Assembly (NCBI RefSeq): GCF_003945595.2
Contig: NW_024104421.1
Span: forward strand, 1,054,001-1,118,000
Reading direction: 5' to 3'
DNA: 64,000 bases
DNA from: Pipra filicauda
Taxonomy: Eukaryota; Chordata; Aves; Passeriformes; Pipridae
Positions 48,693-60,720 of the stretch are shown here, piece by piece; within the stretch, counting starts at the first letter, position 1, and each line of letters begins with the position of its first letter. The notes under the pieces were generated by a model, which saw nothing but the letters and a program-made list of their open reading frames with translations, did no database searches and was not told the DNA's origin. The translations under genes and the position numbers were made by a program.

Positions 48693-51600
48693 GGTCCCAA
48701 ACAACAGACTGTGTTCTCCCTAGCAAAAACAAACAGTGTAGTATTTCTCCTACCCCATTTGCTTTGCCCCTTCTTTATTTTCACTTTCATGTGCTTTTTC
48801 GTGGGCTAACATATATTTGCTGTATGGCAACCTGGAATGTAGAAGATGAAGCAGAGCAGAAGTTGGAGTTCATTGAATGTCTGAGGATGTGAGGGGGGTA
48901 CAGGTATCTCAGCACCACTTAGAGGGAACTGCAAATCCCTGAAGCATCCCATCACTCCTGGTGCGTGCTCCTCAGAGGAGGTCCCCCTGAGGAGGATTTC
49001 CAGCTAGGCTTAAAAGACATTAACTAGCAAATTAGATAATTTTGAACTTATGTCTGCTCTGCAGCAGAAAGGAAGGATGTCACTCACTGGGCCAGAAGTT
49101 AGGGCACAAAAATTTGGAGGAAATATAAGCACCATCCTTGTTTGGTTTGTGCTCTGTGTGTGTGTGTGGTTGTATTAAGTTAAGCTGTGCAGAAGGAAAT
49201 AGAAATATAGACTTTTGCCAAGTTGGTGTCAAAACTAGGCATTATCACAGGCACTTTAGTAAAAACTCTCCACAGAGGATGATATCTGTATGCAAGCCTT
49301 TACATTTTTTCCTTGGTTTTGCTTTTGATGTTTCGCTCCTGCTCCACAACAGCAAGTATGAAAATAACTCCCTTCAGCCTGTCTCTAATTTCAGTCCTCC
49401 TCCTTTTTCTGCAGAATTGTGGCATTTTGAGCTTAAACCGTCTTTGCTTTATAATATGTGAAAACTTTTTGCCCAGACAAAGATGAAAGATTATTTTTGG
49501 CACGTGGTCAAAAGACAGCTTAATCGTGTCTAACCCATGAGACTAGTTTGATCAGTTTAACTGTGATGTAGTAGCTTTCCCAAAGCCATAGCTTTTTCTT
49601 TTATATACAGAGTCTGAATTGATTTCAGCGTAATGAAATATTTATTTTGCCCGTTTTAGAAATGTTGTAGTTTGAAAATATATGGCCTAGTAACAACAGT
49701 TACATCATTTATTCTCTAAAGCAGCAGAATATTGGATAAATTTTAGATATTACAGTCAAGAAGTTGTGTTGGTAAATGAAATCTTTTGTGCTGTCTATTA
49801 AATGCAGTTCTGATTGACTCAACCGAAGTCATTAGTGCCCAACCTGTGTTATCCAGACACTTGTCAGATATTTTAGTTCATTTCATTTCATACAACTTGA
49901 ACTACGAAGGCAACCTTGTCATTGCAATTTTCACACTCTTTCTTTTTCTTTGTTCTATATGTCAGTGAAATCTTATCTCTGCAGTCTTCTGTCATAGGTT
50001 AATAGTCTGGAACAAACTTCATTTAAGACTCTTACACAGGGAAAATGGAGAGAGATTATAGAGAAGAAAGTTGGTGGCCACAACCACTGTTAGATAGATG
50101 GTATCTCACAGGCTCTGGTAGTTTTGAAATACCAACCAGAAGTGTGGGAGAGGAAGAGAAGAGCCATCCTCAAAAGATTGACTCACTCAGTTCAGGTACC
50201 TGGTTGAACCCTGGGACCTCCTTTCACATCACAAAGTTCAAATTTTGTATGAGCTTGCATGGCTTTGCTTTTAAGGATGGGACAAAACCACAAAGGTCAG
50301 GTCTGGATTTCTTTGTTCAGTGTTGTTGTTATTGTACACATAAATCTACAAAAGTTTGCATAGACTCCTGGAAAATCTATGAGATAGTTTTCTTATTTCA
50401 CAGTCTTGCAAAAAGACCTGCACTTGTTTTTCTTCAATTCATCCTTTACTGACAGGTAAAGTTACTTCTTTTAAAAAAGGAATTGTTTACATGCTCCTCT
50501 ATTTCTCCCATTTCCAACGCAGTTTCTGTTCAAAGTGACTCAGAACATCTTATTAAAAGCAATTATTTCTGCACAGAAAGGTAAACTGCCAGCAAACAAA
50601 ACTGTTAAAACAAAAAGGGAAGATCCAGTTGACCTGGAATCTCTGAGAGAAGCAGAGAACCCTAGAGTAACATTTTCCTCTGTCCCCTTCCAGTATATGC
50701 CCTCTCTCTTAAGACTGTGAACTTTTACTATCCCCTTTGATCCTGTATTCAGTCCTGGAAAGAATAAAATTTGCCAGCCTAGGTTCAGACAGTGAGGGGG
50801 CATTCTCTGATTAATGACTTTTCTACTGTTTCCTCCAGGACATTGTTACCGTTTTTAACAAATAATCTTTACTCTTGCTTCATTTCCTGTTTGTTCCCCA
50901 CCCATTCCCTTTGCTTTAATTGTTTGCAGTTAGCCAGTGTAAAAATAATCACACTGTGATTGACATCAGGTTCAGAAAGTGCAACTTTTTTTTTTTTTTC
51001 CCCTTTTTCATAAGATGCATCACAAACCACAGACTCAGAACTCTTGGAATCCCTGGAGACCTTCATTCAGATTCTGGTAGAAGAGCCTTACGTTTTGCCT
51101 GCTCTGAAAAAAATCCTGCACAAGTGGCTCTCGAGACTCTGCACGGATAAGACCTTATAAAGCAGAGCCTCTCAGCCACTCACATGTGCAGATGTTTACA
51201 GATACAGTTTGATAAGGATGTCAGTAGTGTTATGCTGGTGACAGTATTGGCTCCCTGAAATGAGGGACAGCATTATTCCAGCAGAGAAGAACTCAGGAAC
51301 CTCTGGTAGGTTGTGTACCTTTGGTATACAAAACCCAGATTTTTGAGTTGATCTTCACCTGGTGATATTTGTAATTGCTCTCTAAACTGAACCACAGCAG
51401 TTCTTGGCTGTGGGGTGTAGTAGGGGAAGAACTGCAACCACAGGTAGGGTGTCTGCACCCTGCGTGCCCAAAACCTGTGGAAAGCAAAACTCCAGGACTT
51501 TATACCAGCAGGTCCCCCTGGGTCAGATGTTTCTCACCTTTTCTGTACAGGGATGGCCATGGTCTTCATAAAACGTGGAGTCACCAGTGAAAGAGATGCT

Positions 51601-53179
51601 GAGAGACTTGCTTTTCCATGTCTGCTCCTTGTCCTGCTTAGCCTCTCCCCTTCTATCTCCAAATATTTCTAACCCATCTCCCCTTTGAAGACCCAGAACC
51701 ACGTGGTGCTGCAGGCCAGTGTGATATCAAATACCAGTGTGCTGCCACCACAACACATCTCACACTTTGTGTGAGTGGCTGCAGAGGAGCAACTGGCAAA
51801 AAAATGGCTTCAGCTGGTTTATTTTTCTTTTGACTACTTTGTTTCTATGTTATATATCCCCCCCACACACACTCCTTTTTGCTTCATGTATATCCATCTT
51901 TCCTGCTTTATACCTCTTATTTTATTTATTTTAAAGAAAGTTCAGTAGTTCGTAGAAAACGTTGAAAGATATGTTACTTTGCTGGGCAGGCCAAGGTCAG
52001 TCAGAAATCATTCTGTGTTAACCAGGAACCTGAGGCCTTTGGGAACCCCCTAATAGTCACAGTAGCTCAGGTTTGCAATTTTAACACTTCATCAGTGTTG
52101 GGTGAACACATAAGAGCACATAATACAAAACCACAAGAAGACCTCTGACAAACAGAACTTTTTCTTTAAAACCAGGTTGACATGAATTGTATGGGAGTAG
52201 AAAGATGAGGTGAAAGACTGTGTATCTTGGGGAGGGAGATTATAAATTTCGATAAAAGTGAACTTCTTACAAGTATCTTTTGCACAAGCAGAAAAAAACA
52301 ACATTGTGGAAGCGTGGGTGATGTACCAGAAGCATTAATGTTCATATTCTTTGAGAAACTGTTTGTTTTCTCCTATTGTATGTTATTATCTGATCTCAGC
52401 AATTACAGTCTCTCCAGTGGAATTTTATGAATGTAACTAAGATTTATAGGGTGCAACAGAAGAAAAACATTTTTGAAGTTGTCAAACACTTCCTGTTATA
52501 AGACTGTAAAGTGTTGAATGCCTGCCTTAGGCAGATTTATTGATTTATTTAAATTCACTGTTCCCTAGACATCTGCTTTGGTCACTCTCATAGAGAAGGT
52601 GCTGGGCAAGGTGGACCTTTGGTCTGACCTCACACTCTCCTTGTTTGTTTACTTTTGTTATATTGAATCATATGAGATAAAAAATTTGGTTCACCCATTA
52701 AAAAAAAATAAGGGAAAAGAGTAACTAGTGAGCTTTTATTCAAATAGTCTCAATACTCCACAGCAATGAAGCAAAGACAGAATTTTCCAGGTGATTGACT
52801 GTGCCTTTGCCATGAGTTTTGAGTAAGTGCTTTTGAGAGATGTTGAGGGAGAGGTGTGGGAGTGAAGGGAAAGATTTGGTCTTGGAGGGTGAAGATTTGC
52901 ATTAATACTGGTAGACAAGAAGAGTCGGTCTGAGCTGAAAGAGGAGTGGAGAAAAGAAAGTAGGAAGGATTTAGGGGAAAGGGCAGAACAAGTACATTTT
53001 ATCAGGAACATGGAATGGATGCCCTTTTGCCGGCATCAAATGTCTCTGAAACTTTGGTGGAAGATTCCTTGTGTAGGAGCTACCCAGATGTGAGTTCATT
53101 TTTGCCCTTGGTTATGTCGTTAGCAGAAGAGCAAAGGTACAAGAGGTGGAGCTGGAGGTTCTGAGCCAGAGGAGGAAGA
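48693..53179. other. Unique DNA, no gene
   Basis: Frames at 49138-49461 and 50045-50452 (135 codons) show no recognisable protein and no splice context. A (GT)n stretch lies at about 49156-49167 and a T15-rich tract at about 50985-51000. No interspersed repeat was recognised. Confidence 0.55.
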
Positions 53180-53480
53180 TGTCATTGGCAGCGTGATAAA
53201 TACGGTGCAACTGCTGTTTTCTCTGTTTGCCTTTTTGAAAAATGTAGGAAATTACACGCACAAAAGCTCTGTTAAAATAGCACTGCTTGCAAAGTCAAGC
53301 ACTCTAATTACGTTGCTGTGTAATTTCATTTCACGATTCCTGTATCTGTACATATGATACGGTCCACAATTATGTGATCACGTACAGTTTTTCTTCTGCA
53401 CAGAACCTCACTGACCACACAGAATGAAGCTGGCCAATTAATGAGCAGCTGTTCAATCTTCCATTATTTCTTGTGTGGAG
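53180..53480. promoter_or_regulatory. Candidate conserved enhancer block left of a CR1
   Basis: This unique block has CTCTAATTACG near 53302, GTGTAATTTCATTT near 53320, TTATGTGATCACG near 53371 and GGCCAATTAATGAGC near 53432. The last joins a CCAAT box to an AATTAAT homeodomain word. The density and complexity look like a conserved non-coding element, and the CR1 insertion begins about 100 bp further on. Untested inference. Confidence 0.3.
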
Positions 53481-53577
53481 CACTATCCCTACAATTCGGT
53501 CGCGCATCGTTCTTGCTCTGAAGACAGAATTACTTACTTTTTCATAGTCTCTTGTGTGGCATTGTTGAAGAGAACAT

Positions 53578-53844
53578 CTCAGACAAGAGGGCTTGGTCTT
53601 AAACTGTGCCAGGGGAGGTTTAGGTTGGATATTAGGAAGAAATTCTTTACAGAGAGGGTAATCAGGCACTGGAATGGGCTGCCCAGGGAGGTGGTGGATT
53701 CTCCGTCCCTGGAGGTTTTTAAGATAAGACTGGATGTGGCACTCAGTGCCATGGTCTAGCAACCACAGCGGTAGTGGATCAAGGGTTGGACTTGATGATC
53801 TCAGAGGTCCCTTCCAACCCAACTGATTTTATGATTCTGTGATC
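53578..53844 (+). mobile_element. CR1 LINE 3' end, well preserved
   Basis: In plus sense the sequence carries the whole avian CR1 terminal region: GAGGGCTTGG, GGGAGGTTTAGGTTGGATAT, AGGAAGAAATTCTTTACAGA, ACTGGAATGGGCTGCCCAGG, then GAGGTGGTGGATTCTC, TTGGACTTGATGATCTCAGA, CCCTTCCAACCC and the ending ATGATTCTGTGAT. The frame [20 protein letters not shown], followed by [20 protein letters not shown], is the usual translation of this part of the element. At about 267 bp it is a typical 5'-truncated copy, and it is the least diverged CR1 in the window, so probably the youngest of them. Confidence 0.93.
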
Positions 53845-53863
53845 TAGGTAGGTCAAACTTCCA

Positions 53864-53960
53864 CTTTATCTTCACAATAGGTGTGTTGGGAACCTGAGAA
53901 AAGGGAGTATCTCAATTTTACAGATGGGAAACTAAGAGGCAGAAATTTTGCTCATATGGG
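53864..53960 (+). repeat. MIR/L2-like ancient repeat end
   Basis: Plus-sense CTTTATCTTCACAATAGG, then TCAATTTTACAGATGGGAAA and CTAAGAGGCAGAAATTTTGC follow the MIR/L2 order ('aatcctcacaa...cattttacagatggggaaactgaggcacagag'). It begins about 20 bp after the CR1 end. Confidence 0.65.
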
Positions 53961-56900
53961 GAATCCAAGACATGTGAAGATACTAAAAGTAATCTGGTTA
54001 TATATATTTCTTTCAATAGTAATATTATAATATTACATATTATAAAATATTATCTAGCATTTCATATATTCAGAGTAATGCATCACATTATCCAGGTTGC
54101 ACCTGTGAGTGATGTGCAGAACGACAAAGTTTTAAGTCACATGCCCAGAAAATGAGGAAGACGGAGTTAGGGATACCTGGGAAGGTCCAGTTACACAGGG
54201 GACCTTACACAGGCTTTGACAAGGAGGGGATCCAACCTGCTCAAGCAGGATCCACCTACCTATCTGCTAATGTAAGCTTTTGCTTCCTTCCTTTCATCCC
54301 TTACCTCACTCACAATGCACTTCACAGTCTGCAAAAAATGAACCAAAGCCACATTCTCACTGACAACCCAGGCTTGATTTGTTATGCAAGAAGATTTGTT
54401 CTGTGCAAGGGTACAGAGATCTTGTGGAAAAAATTAATCTGTGATCCTGCAATTAGTTTATTGCAATTCGTCTACGTGAAGGGGCTAAACAAAGACTCTA
54501 CAGGCAGTTATTGTTCTTGGTGCCGAAACTTTTGAGCACCAGATTTTGAAGCCTTTGTAGCATTTTGCATGTATATCATGTATATCTTTTCAGACTAGAC
54601 ACGGCGGTTACAAAACCTTCTTCTCCCTTTCATCTTCCTCTTCCCTTCGTTGGCCTCCACACCAGTTATCAGCTGATGTTTTTATTGTTTCTTAGTTTTT
54701 CTACTTTTTACAGCTCTAGTACAGATATTTCAATGTCCTGTAATTTATTCCCTCTCTAAATGGCAATTTTCTTGCTGCTGATTTGCTTTCAGATATAATG
54801 CCTAAAGCAGGCTGTCAGCCATTCTGAAAGTATATGATTCTTCTCTCTCAATATCACGCAAGCCAAGTTTGGCTGGAAGGACAGGGGAAAACTAAATTGT
54901 TCTCATAAAAGAGAAAACATAGCACTAATATATCTTTATACCATGTTCAGGTATCCCCTTTGTGTTATTAAGGGGACTCATGATCTCGTGTGTTTTCTCT
55001 ACAGGGGATCACATTAATTTATATTTATAAGGTCTCCTGTAATAGATGCTTTCCAGAAACATAAAAGTGAGTCCAAAAGTTCTTTGGATGCCATCAAACC
55101 AGAAATAAGCACTGCATAGTATTATCCAGCAGCAAAAAAAATATAAAGACCTCAGGATTCAAAAAATGAATGATAAAATTGTGTGCATTAACTAGAGGCT
55201 GACCCTGCCACCCTTGTGGAGCTCCTGTGATTCCAGTGCAAGGGAGCTTTGTAATCAAGCATTATTGAAAGCTTGGCTCTCCCTGAGACAGAGAAAGCAC
55301 TAAGACATCAGGAGTGTGGATATATTTTTGTATATACAAATATTTAAATTATTTGCTACGACTCAACAGGTTGCCAGTCCAGTGCCCTGTGAAGGTTATT
55401 GTTGGTCCCTCTCTGGGCATGGTAGCTCATCCCAACCGCAAGGAAACGAAACTTGGTGTAGTAAAATCATTTTAAACTGAGTTTTGTTACCTTCTAATTG
55501 TAGAGGGTTGAAATTCATGTTTTTCTAGCTTGGCTGGTGGACTTAAGTACGCAGAAGATCTTCTAAGTTTGCACTTCGACACTCAAAAATATCTTTTCAC
55601 TTCAGAAACATGTTTTTGGGTTTTTTTAAATTTAGACTATAACTTTCATGTATCACTCTGTATTATGAATGTTTGTTTTTAAAGGTGTCTCAGTGTTCCA
55701 TATTATACTAACAGTGTGGATGTTGACAGTTTGAAAAAATCCATTGATTTTTCCACCTGTCTGTCTTGGTGGTGCTTCATATCCTCCTAGATCTTGCTGA
55801 CTGTGTTTTAGGGAAAACAGTGTGTTATTTTACTTTTTTTTTTTCTCTCCATAAAGGGCATTTCAGAAAGATAGGTGATTGAATCCCGTAACAATAAAGG
55901 GATAACTCTTTGAGTGTAATCCAAGGTTAAAAGGGCAACAAAAATTAACTCCATTTCAGTGATTTCCAAGGTGTGTCTATGAACAACTTTAAGTCCAGTC
56001 TGAGACACCAGGAGAAGTCTCTTTCCATCACCTGAGGGACTTGGCTGAGCATGATCTCCTTGCTCTACCAAGGTGCATATTCTGGGAGGCTCCACAGGAG
56101 CTGTAAAGGCATCATCAGTCCAGGCTTTTCTCTCTCTTGGGAATTGAGGTTCTCCTACCAAAGGGCAAAGCTCAACTTCTCACTCTTGCCTCCTACCACT
56201 TGCCAAGTGATGTCATATAATGGAAAGAAGAGTTGGGTCTGGAACAAGAGGTTTAAAATCTGAGTTCTAAAAACAGTTACAGCCTTGATGAGGGTCTGTA
56301 TATTTAGTTCACTTGTAATTGGTTTTAATTTGTCGCATCTTTTTTTAAAACACGTGTGATTTGAATCTGAATGTGGTTCACATTAGCTTTTGATTATAAA
56401 AATAAATAATATCGGATTCAGTAGATTCAGCAGTTTCTTTGAAAATGGTACTTCCTCAGCCCACCCAACAGTGGCTTTTTCCAGAATGAAGCGCTTTCAG
56501 CTTGTTAAGCCGTAACTAGGAGGCCATCACCTGGAGGACTAGAGTCATCTTCAGGGCTGAGTATGCACAGCACCAGCAGTTGCTGGGAAAACAAGCACCT
56601 CTTTTCTGGGCTGCCAGCCTATCTTCCACTCGATCACTGCTGGGATGGGTAGAGCTGTGGTCCTGGGCTCAGCGTAAAAGGGCCGGTTGCATATTTTTAG
56701 TAAATATCTTCAGATTCCTTCTGTAATATATTAGATCAGCATCTGAAAAAAAATATACCCCTTTATAGAGTTGTGTTCCATGTATTTCTGCATTTTCCTT
56801 CACTTGTCTCTCTTTTTTTTTCATTGCTAGATGGAGCATTAGCAGAGTAAATTTCTTCTAGGACCCAGATTAACCTACTGGAGCTGAACAGATCTTTTCC

Positions 56901-58559
56901 ATAAGTACATTAAATTTAGTAAAAGTGTGGATCATAAAGCATAGGGCTAAGTAATTAGGGTTTTGTCATGTGTTTTTGGGGTTCAGGAGAGATTTCAAAG
57001 TCAACTTATCCACTAGGTAGCAAACAAAAGTCCTTATCGTGGCTTAAAAGAAGACCTAATATAAATTTATATTAAAACTCCAGAAATTAATTTTCCAAAG
57101 AACATGTAGTGCATCTCTTGAAGATAATGACATTTTTTATTACAAAAAGTGAGCAATTGTGAGTAAAACAAGCTAAGAAAACACTTAAACATTTATTTAC
57201 CTAGCTGAGCTATTTTAAAGGCAGGTTCAATACAGTATGTGTTTGTTAAATGCTGTGTTATCATGTCTTTGAAGTGTAGATTTTTTTATTCTTGTATTCT
57301 TTCATTGGAGTGTCTTTTTTTTTCCCAAATGCACTTTCTTAATATTTTTTTTTTAAACACAGAGAGAAATGCTATTGACCAGCAAACTCTCAGGAAATCC
57401 TTTTTCTGGCCTCTTAATTTATTCCTGCAGTTTGACATAAGCCTCCATTTGTAGGCAGAAACCCTTGGCTATCAGCCTATAGATGATGCTCACATGTACA
57501 ATCAGAAATTTAAGTTTTACTCTATCAAATAAGAATGTGCTAATGGTACTGACTCATTTCTGGGTCTGCACACAATCAAAATGCGGGGAGCAAATTTGGA
57601 AGGAACTTAGTGGTATTTCTTTTCCACATATCTGGAACCCATGAGTCAGTACTCCAACACATACATTTTGCTGTTTAAATAGAATATGCTATAGTTATTT
57701 TTTTATATTAAAAATATAGTTTATAATTCCATAGAACTTCTCATCCATAAATCTCATGTAGGTTTACCAGTTAAGTAAGTAACTCATTCCTGGTGGTTCT
57801 TGAGATTCTGCTAGATCTCAATATACCATTGGTTTCAGCCTGAATTAGACGTTTAGCCTTTGATTCAGATGAACATTCATACTGGGCAAGGTTCTTGAAA
57901 TTAAGTCCATACTTATGGGATTTCCTAAAGTGGGTTGGGATTTAAGTACTTGCTCATTTTCCTTGTAAGCAAAAGCAGAATTTGGTCCCTGGCATCATGT
58001 TAGATCCTGGAGGTAACTGTTCCAGGGAGGTTCAGTATCATAATTGAGTTAAAGTGTGTTTTAGATCCTGGTGGGGGAAAAAAAACACCCAAACAAAAAA
58101 AAAAACCAAACAACCACCAACCAGCTATCTGTTTGAAGCCCTTGTTCAGTAATTCTTCACTGTCCTGAGTGACTGTGTTGAAGGTGTGGCTGACTGCACA
58201 GAGGACCTTTTGAGAACGGGCAGATACAACACTAGAACCACAGAGCTTTCACGTTTGCTTGCCTTGGCTGTCGTCTTCCAGCAGTGTGAAGGGCAGAGAG
58301 GGGGAAGCAAAGCACTTTCCAGTGAAGGAGCAGCTCCTAACAGTGGTGGAATTTGTCTCATGAGGCTGGGGGTCAATTTTTTGGGGATGGGAGGGCAGGA
58401 GTCTGCAGCAGCTAAATGCCACAGAAACAGCATGGTGCAAAATGGAAGGAAAAAATTGCCAAAGAGGTCAGAAATAGAAATGAAGAAAAATCATCGTCTC
58501 ATCATAGGGTGAACACTCTGAAATTATTCTCTAACGATGAGTTTAATGGCATTTGACTG
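53961..58559. other. AT-rich unique DNA, no gene
   Basis: No coding segment was recognised, and frames of up to 127 codons (54152-54535) lack protein character. It contains the perfect palindrome at 54019-54036 and A-rich tracts at about 58076-58112. No repeat family was recognised. Confidence 0.55.
54019..54036. repeat. Perfect 18-bp AT palindrome
   Basis: GTAATATTATAATATTAC equals its own reverse complement and sits in a larger AT-rich stretch (54001-54060). It could extrude as a cruciform. In AT-only sequence such palindromes also arise by chance. Confidence 0.85.
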
Positions 58560-59260
58560 TCTGCAGGTTAGGTTGCTGCGCTCCCTGTTGTCAGGCAGCG
58601 GGGCGGGGGGGGGGGTGTCGCGATTTCGGATTAACTAAAAAAAGATGTGTGTGTTTTGGAGGTGCGTGGGTGAGGCAGTGCAAATGTCAAGTTAAGTACT
58701 GGTTATAAACAGTCTTTTTAAACAGCAGCACATTTTCATTCAGATCTTTTTAGGTTGTGAAGAATATACTGTATCTCTAGCGCATATTTAAAATATAGAA
58801 AAAAATCTTCCTGGCAGCGAGCTCGCCGTATCTAGTGCAACGTTCTCACTCTGTCTCTCTCTCTCATCCTCATCTGTTGAAAGAGTAAAACTTCTGAGGT
58901 ACGTCTTCAGAAATAGCAGCAGTAGCCAGCGCAAATGTGCAGTAATTGATTTGCTGCTGCTGTTGTTTGCGGTTGAAGCAGTTAAACCTTCCCAAGCAAA
59001 ACCAAGTCGTGCGGGCGAGGCTCCCGCGCTGTTGTTCAAACAGTGAGTTTTCTAACGCGGCTAATGGGAAACGATACGACGAAAAATAATAGCTCCTGGT
59101 TTATCCTTCGTTTCCATTTTGCACTAGAATGTATACTCAGCCATGCATATGCAGGCTATAATGTAGCATATTTAATCTTCCACTTCGTCTCTGCAGCTTC
59201 TCTCCATATACCGAAATAGCAAGGACTGGAGTAGCTACTCTTTCAAACAGCACTTACTGT
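58560..59260. promoter_or_regulatory. Candidate regulatory block with G-run, CpGs and POU-dimer site
   Basis: The block opens with GCGGGGC followed by a G11 run (58605-58615) and TGTCGCG, a possible G-quadruplex. It then has a TCTCTCTCTC tract (about 58853-58863), a CpG-bearing stretch (about 58985-59090 with CGTGCGGGCGAGG and CGATACGACG) and the near-perfect MORE site at 59143-59154. There is no repeat and no protein-like frame. It resembles a conserved CpG-containing enhancer or a distal promoter. Inference from composition and motifs. Confidence 0.35.
59143..59154. promoter_or_regulatory. Near-perfect POU-dimer (MORE) site
   Basis: The sequence ATGCATATGCAG matches the palindromic Oct-factor dimer element ATGCATATGCAT at 11 of 12 positions. 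Its core TGCATATGCA (59144-59153) is a perfect palindrome. MORE sites are known to be bound by homodimers of POU proteins. Occupancy here is not known. Confidence 0.45.
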
Positions 59261-59689
59261 TCTTAGACGGGCTTTTTGTTGTTTTTAGAGTTTTCTGTTT
59301 TTAATCTGAGCTAAGTTTGAACAACTGTAATGGTGGGAAAATCTATCCAGGGTTCATTCTTTTTTACCACGGAATTGGCAAACCAGGAAGAATAGACTTT
59401 GTCATGTGCAAATATAGTGACCATAAATGGTGCTGGAGGCTTTCTCCATTGTCCTGTGACTTTGCCACGAGAGAAAGCGCGCGCGAGAAAGAAAGACACG
59501 TTTGATAGAGTTGTGAAGAACGCCTGAATGGCTATTGGGTGTTGGGCATTGTCTGGCGGTGACCTCAATTCGGTACAGTAGAGACCCTTGAAAGCACTGT
59601 CTGAAGTCACAATACCACTATTCTCCTCCGCTCCCCAAAAGGGATTAGTTAAAAGGGTGACGTTCCGTGCAGAGAGTTCCAAGTATTCC
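59261..59689. other. Unique sequence with GCGCGCGCG word, no gene
   Basis: An open frame of 123 codons on minus (59311-59682) overlaps a 62-codon frame on plus. Neither has recognisable domains or splice signals. GCGCGCGCG at 59477-59485 is an isolated CpG-dense, Z-DNA-prone word. It continues the regulatory-looking texture of its neighbours. Confidence 0.4.
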
Positions 59690-60080
59690 CTGAAACAAAG
59701 GGCCCTGAAATGTTTTTGAAGTTATTTTTAATTGAGTTGAACTAATTTAATAAAGGTCCCAAGAAGGAGGGGGGAAGAAAAAAAAATATAAAGGAATGTG
59801 ATTGTTTTATGATTCCTCGCAGATGGAATGGACATTTATAGCATACTTCTTCTTTAGTCTTCCAGAGAACAGTAGCCCCATTTACAGCTACTGTTAGCAA
59901 TTTAAAACTGCTCCAAAATGAAGTCTTTCAAGAAGTTGACAGCTTATAAATAAATCTGTCTGATAAAATTGAACATAAACTGCATCTGTGGTTAGTTTGC
60001 CAAAATTAATTCTACATTTAATTAGAGATAGCAGTCAAACATATTTAATAAAAAACAGTCTTGGAGAGTAAATCAAATGA
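59690..60080. promoter_or_regulatory. Candidate enhancer block, AT-rich
   Basis: High-complexity AT-rich sequence with TTTTTAATTGAG near 59726, ATTAATTCTACATTTAATTAG near 60005-60025 and several TTATAAAT or TTTATGATT words. No repeat was recognised and there is no coding frame. It has the look of a conserved homeodomain-rich element, but this is inferred. Confidence 0.25.
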
Positions 60081-60149
60081 AGTCAAATTTTAGCAGATGC
60101 TTTGCTTTTTTCCCCCTTTTTTTCCTTTTCTTTTCTTTTTTTCTTTCCT

Positions 60150-60720
60150 CTCAAGGAGTGATGAAGTGACCTCACCTCTATGATCCTCAGATATTTAGAG
60201 GAGCAGGCTGAGGGGAGGCCTGGGCAACCCATGAGATTATGTAGGAGAATGACTGGCCTCAGACACAGGGGGGTAATTATAGTGCTGCAATTTTTATTGA
60301 TTTCTATAGTTAGGATTTGCAGCAATGTGGCTGTGTTTGATGTAAATGTTGAAATGAATTAATATGCTAATTATTAACCAAAGAGCAAAATTTGGGTTTG
60401 GTCTGGATTTAAACTCTCTGCAGCCCCCAAGCTCAGGTGTGTTGGCATAGGCAGACTGGAAGTTAGGCTGTGCTGTGATTATTAATTACCAGAATTGTGA
60501 ATGAAGTTTTATTGTCACATCTTGAAATCGAGGAACCAGGTCTCTGCATACAAAATTTATATTCACTACTTTGCATTCTTTTTCACGTGCAGCTCATTCA
60601 TGTCTCTTCAAAAATATGATTTAATAGACTCCTTAGCCGGTGTAAATAGGTACAGCTCCCACTGCGTAAAGGGAGTCTGGCTCTTGGCAACAATTTAAAA
60701 AATACAAGGAAATAAAATAA
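60150..60720. promoter_or_regulatory. Candidate enhancer block with multiple AATTA sites
   Basis: GGTAATTATA (60272-60281), GAATTAATATGCTAATTATT (60356-60375) and GATTATTAATTACC (60477-60490) lie within about 220 bp. GTGCAATTTT-type and CACGTG-like words (TTCACGTGCAG near 60583) are nearby. This is the highest density of TAATTA-type homeodomain words that I noticed in the window. A poly-pyrimidine tract lies just left (about 60104-60150). The role is inferred. Confidence 0.35.

Noticed and set aside
53475..53759. 94-codon plus frame resembling database 'hypothetical proteins'
   Set aside because: The similarity comes from the CR1 3' region ([18 protein letters not shown]), which is often mis-annotated as protein in birds.
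53370..53822. 150-codon minus-strand frame
   Set aside because: It is largely antisense to the plus-sense CR1 3' end and therefore not a gene.
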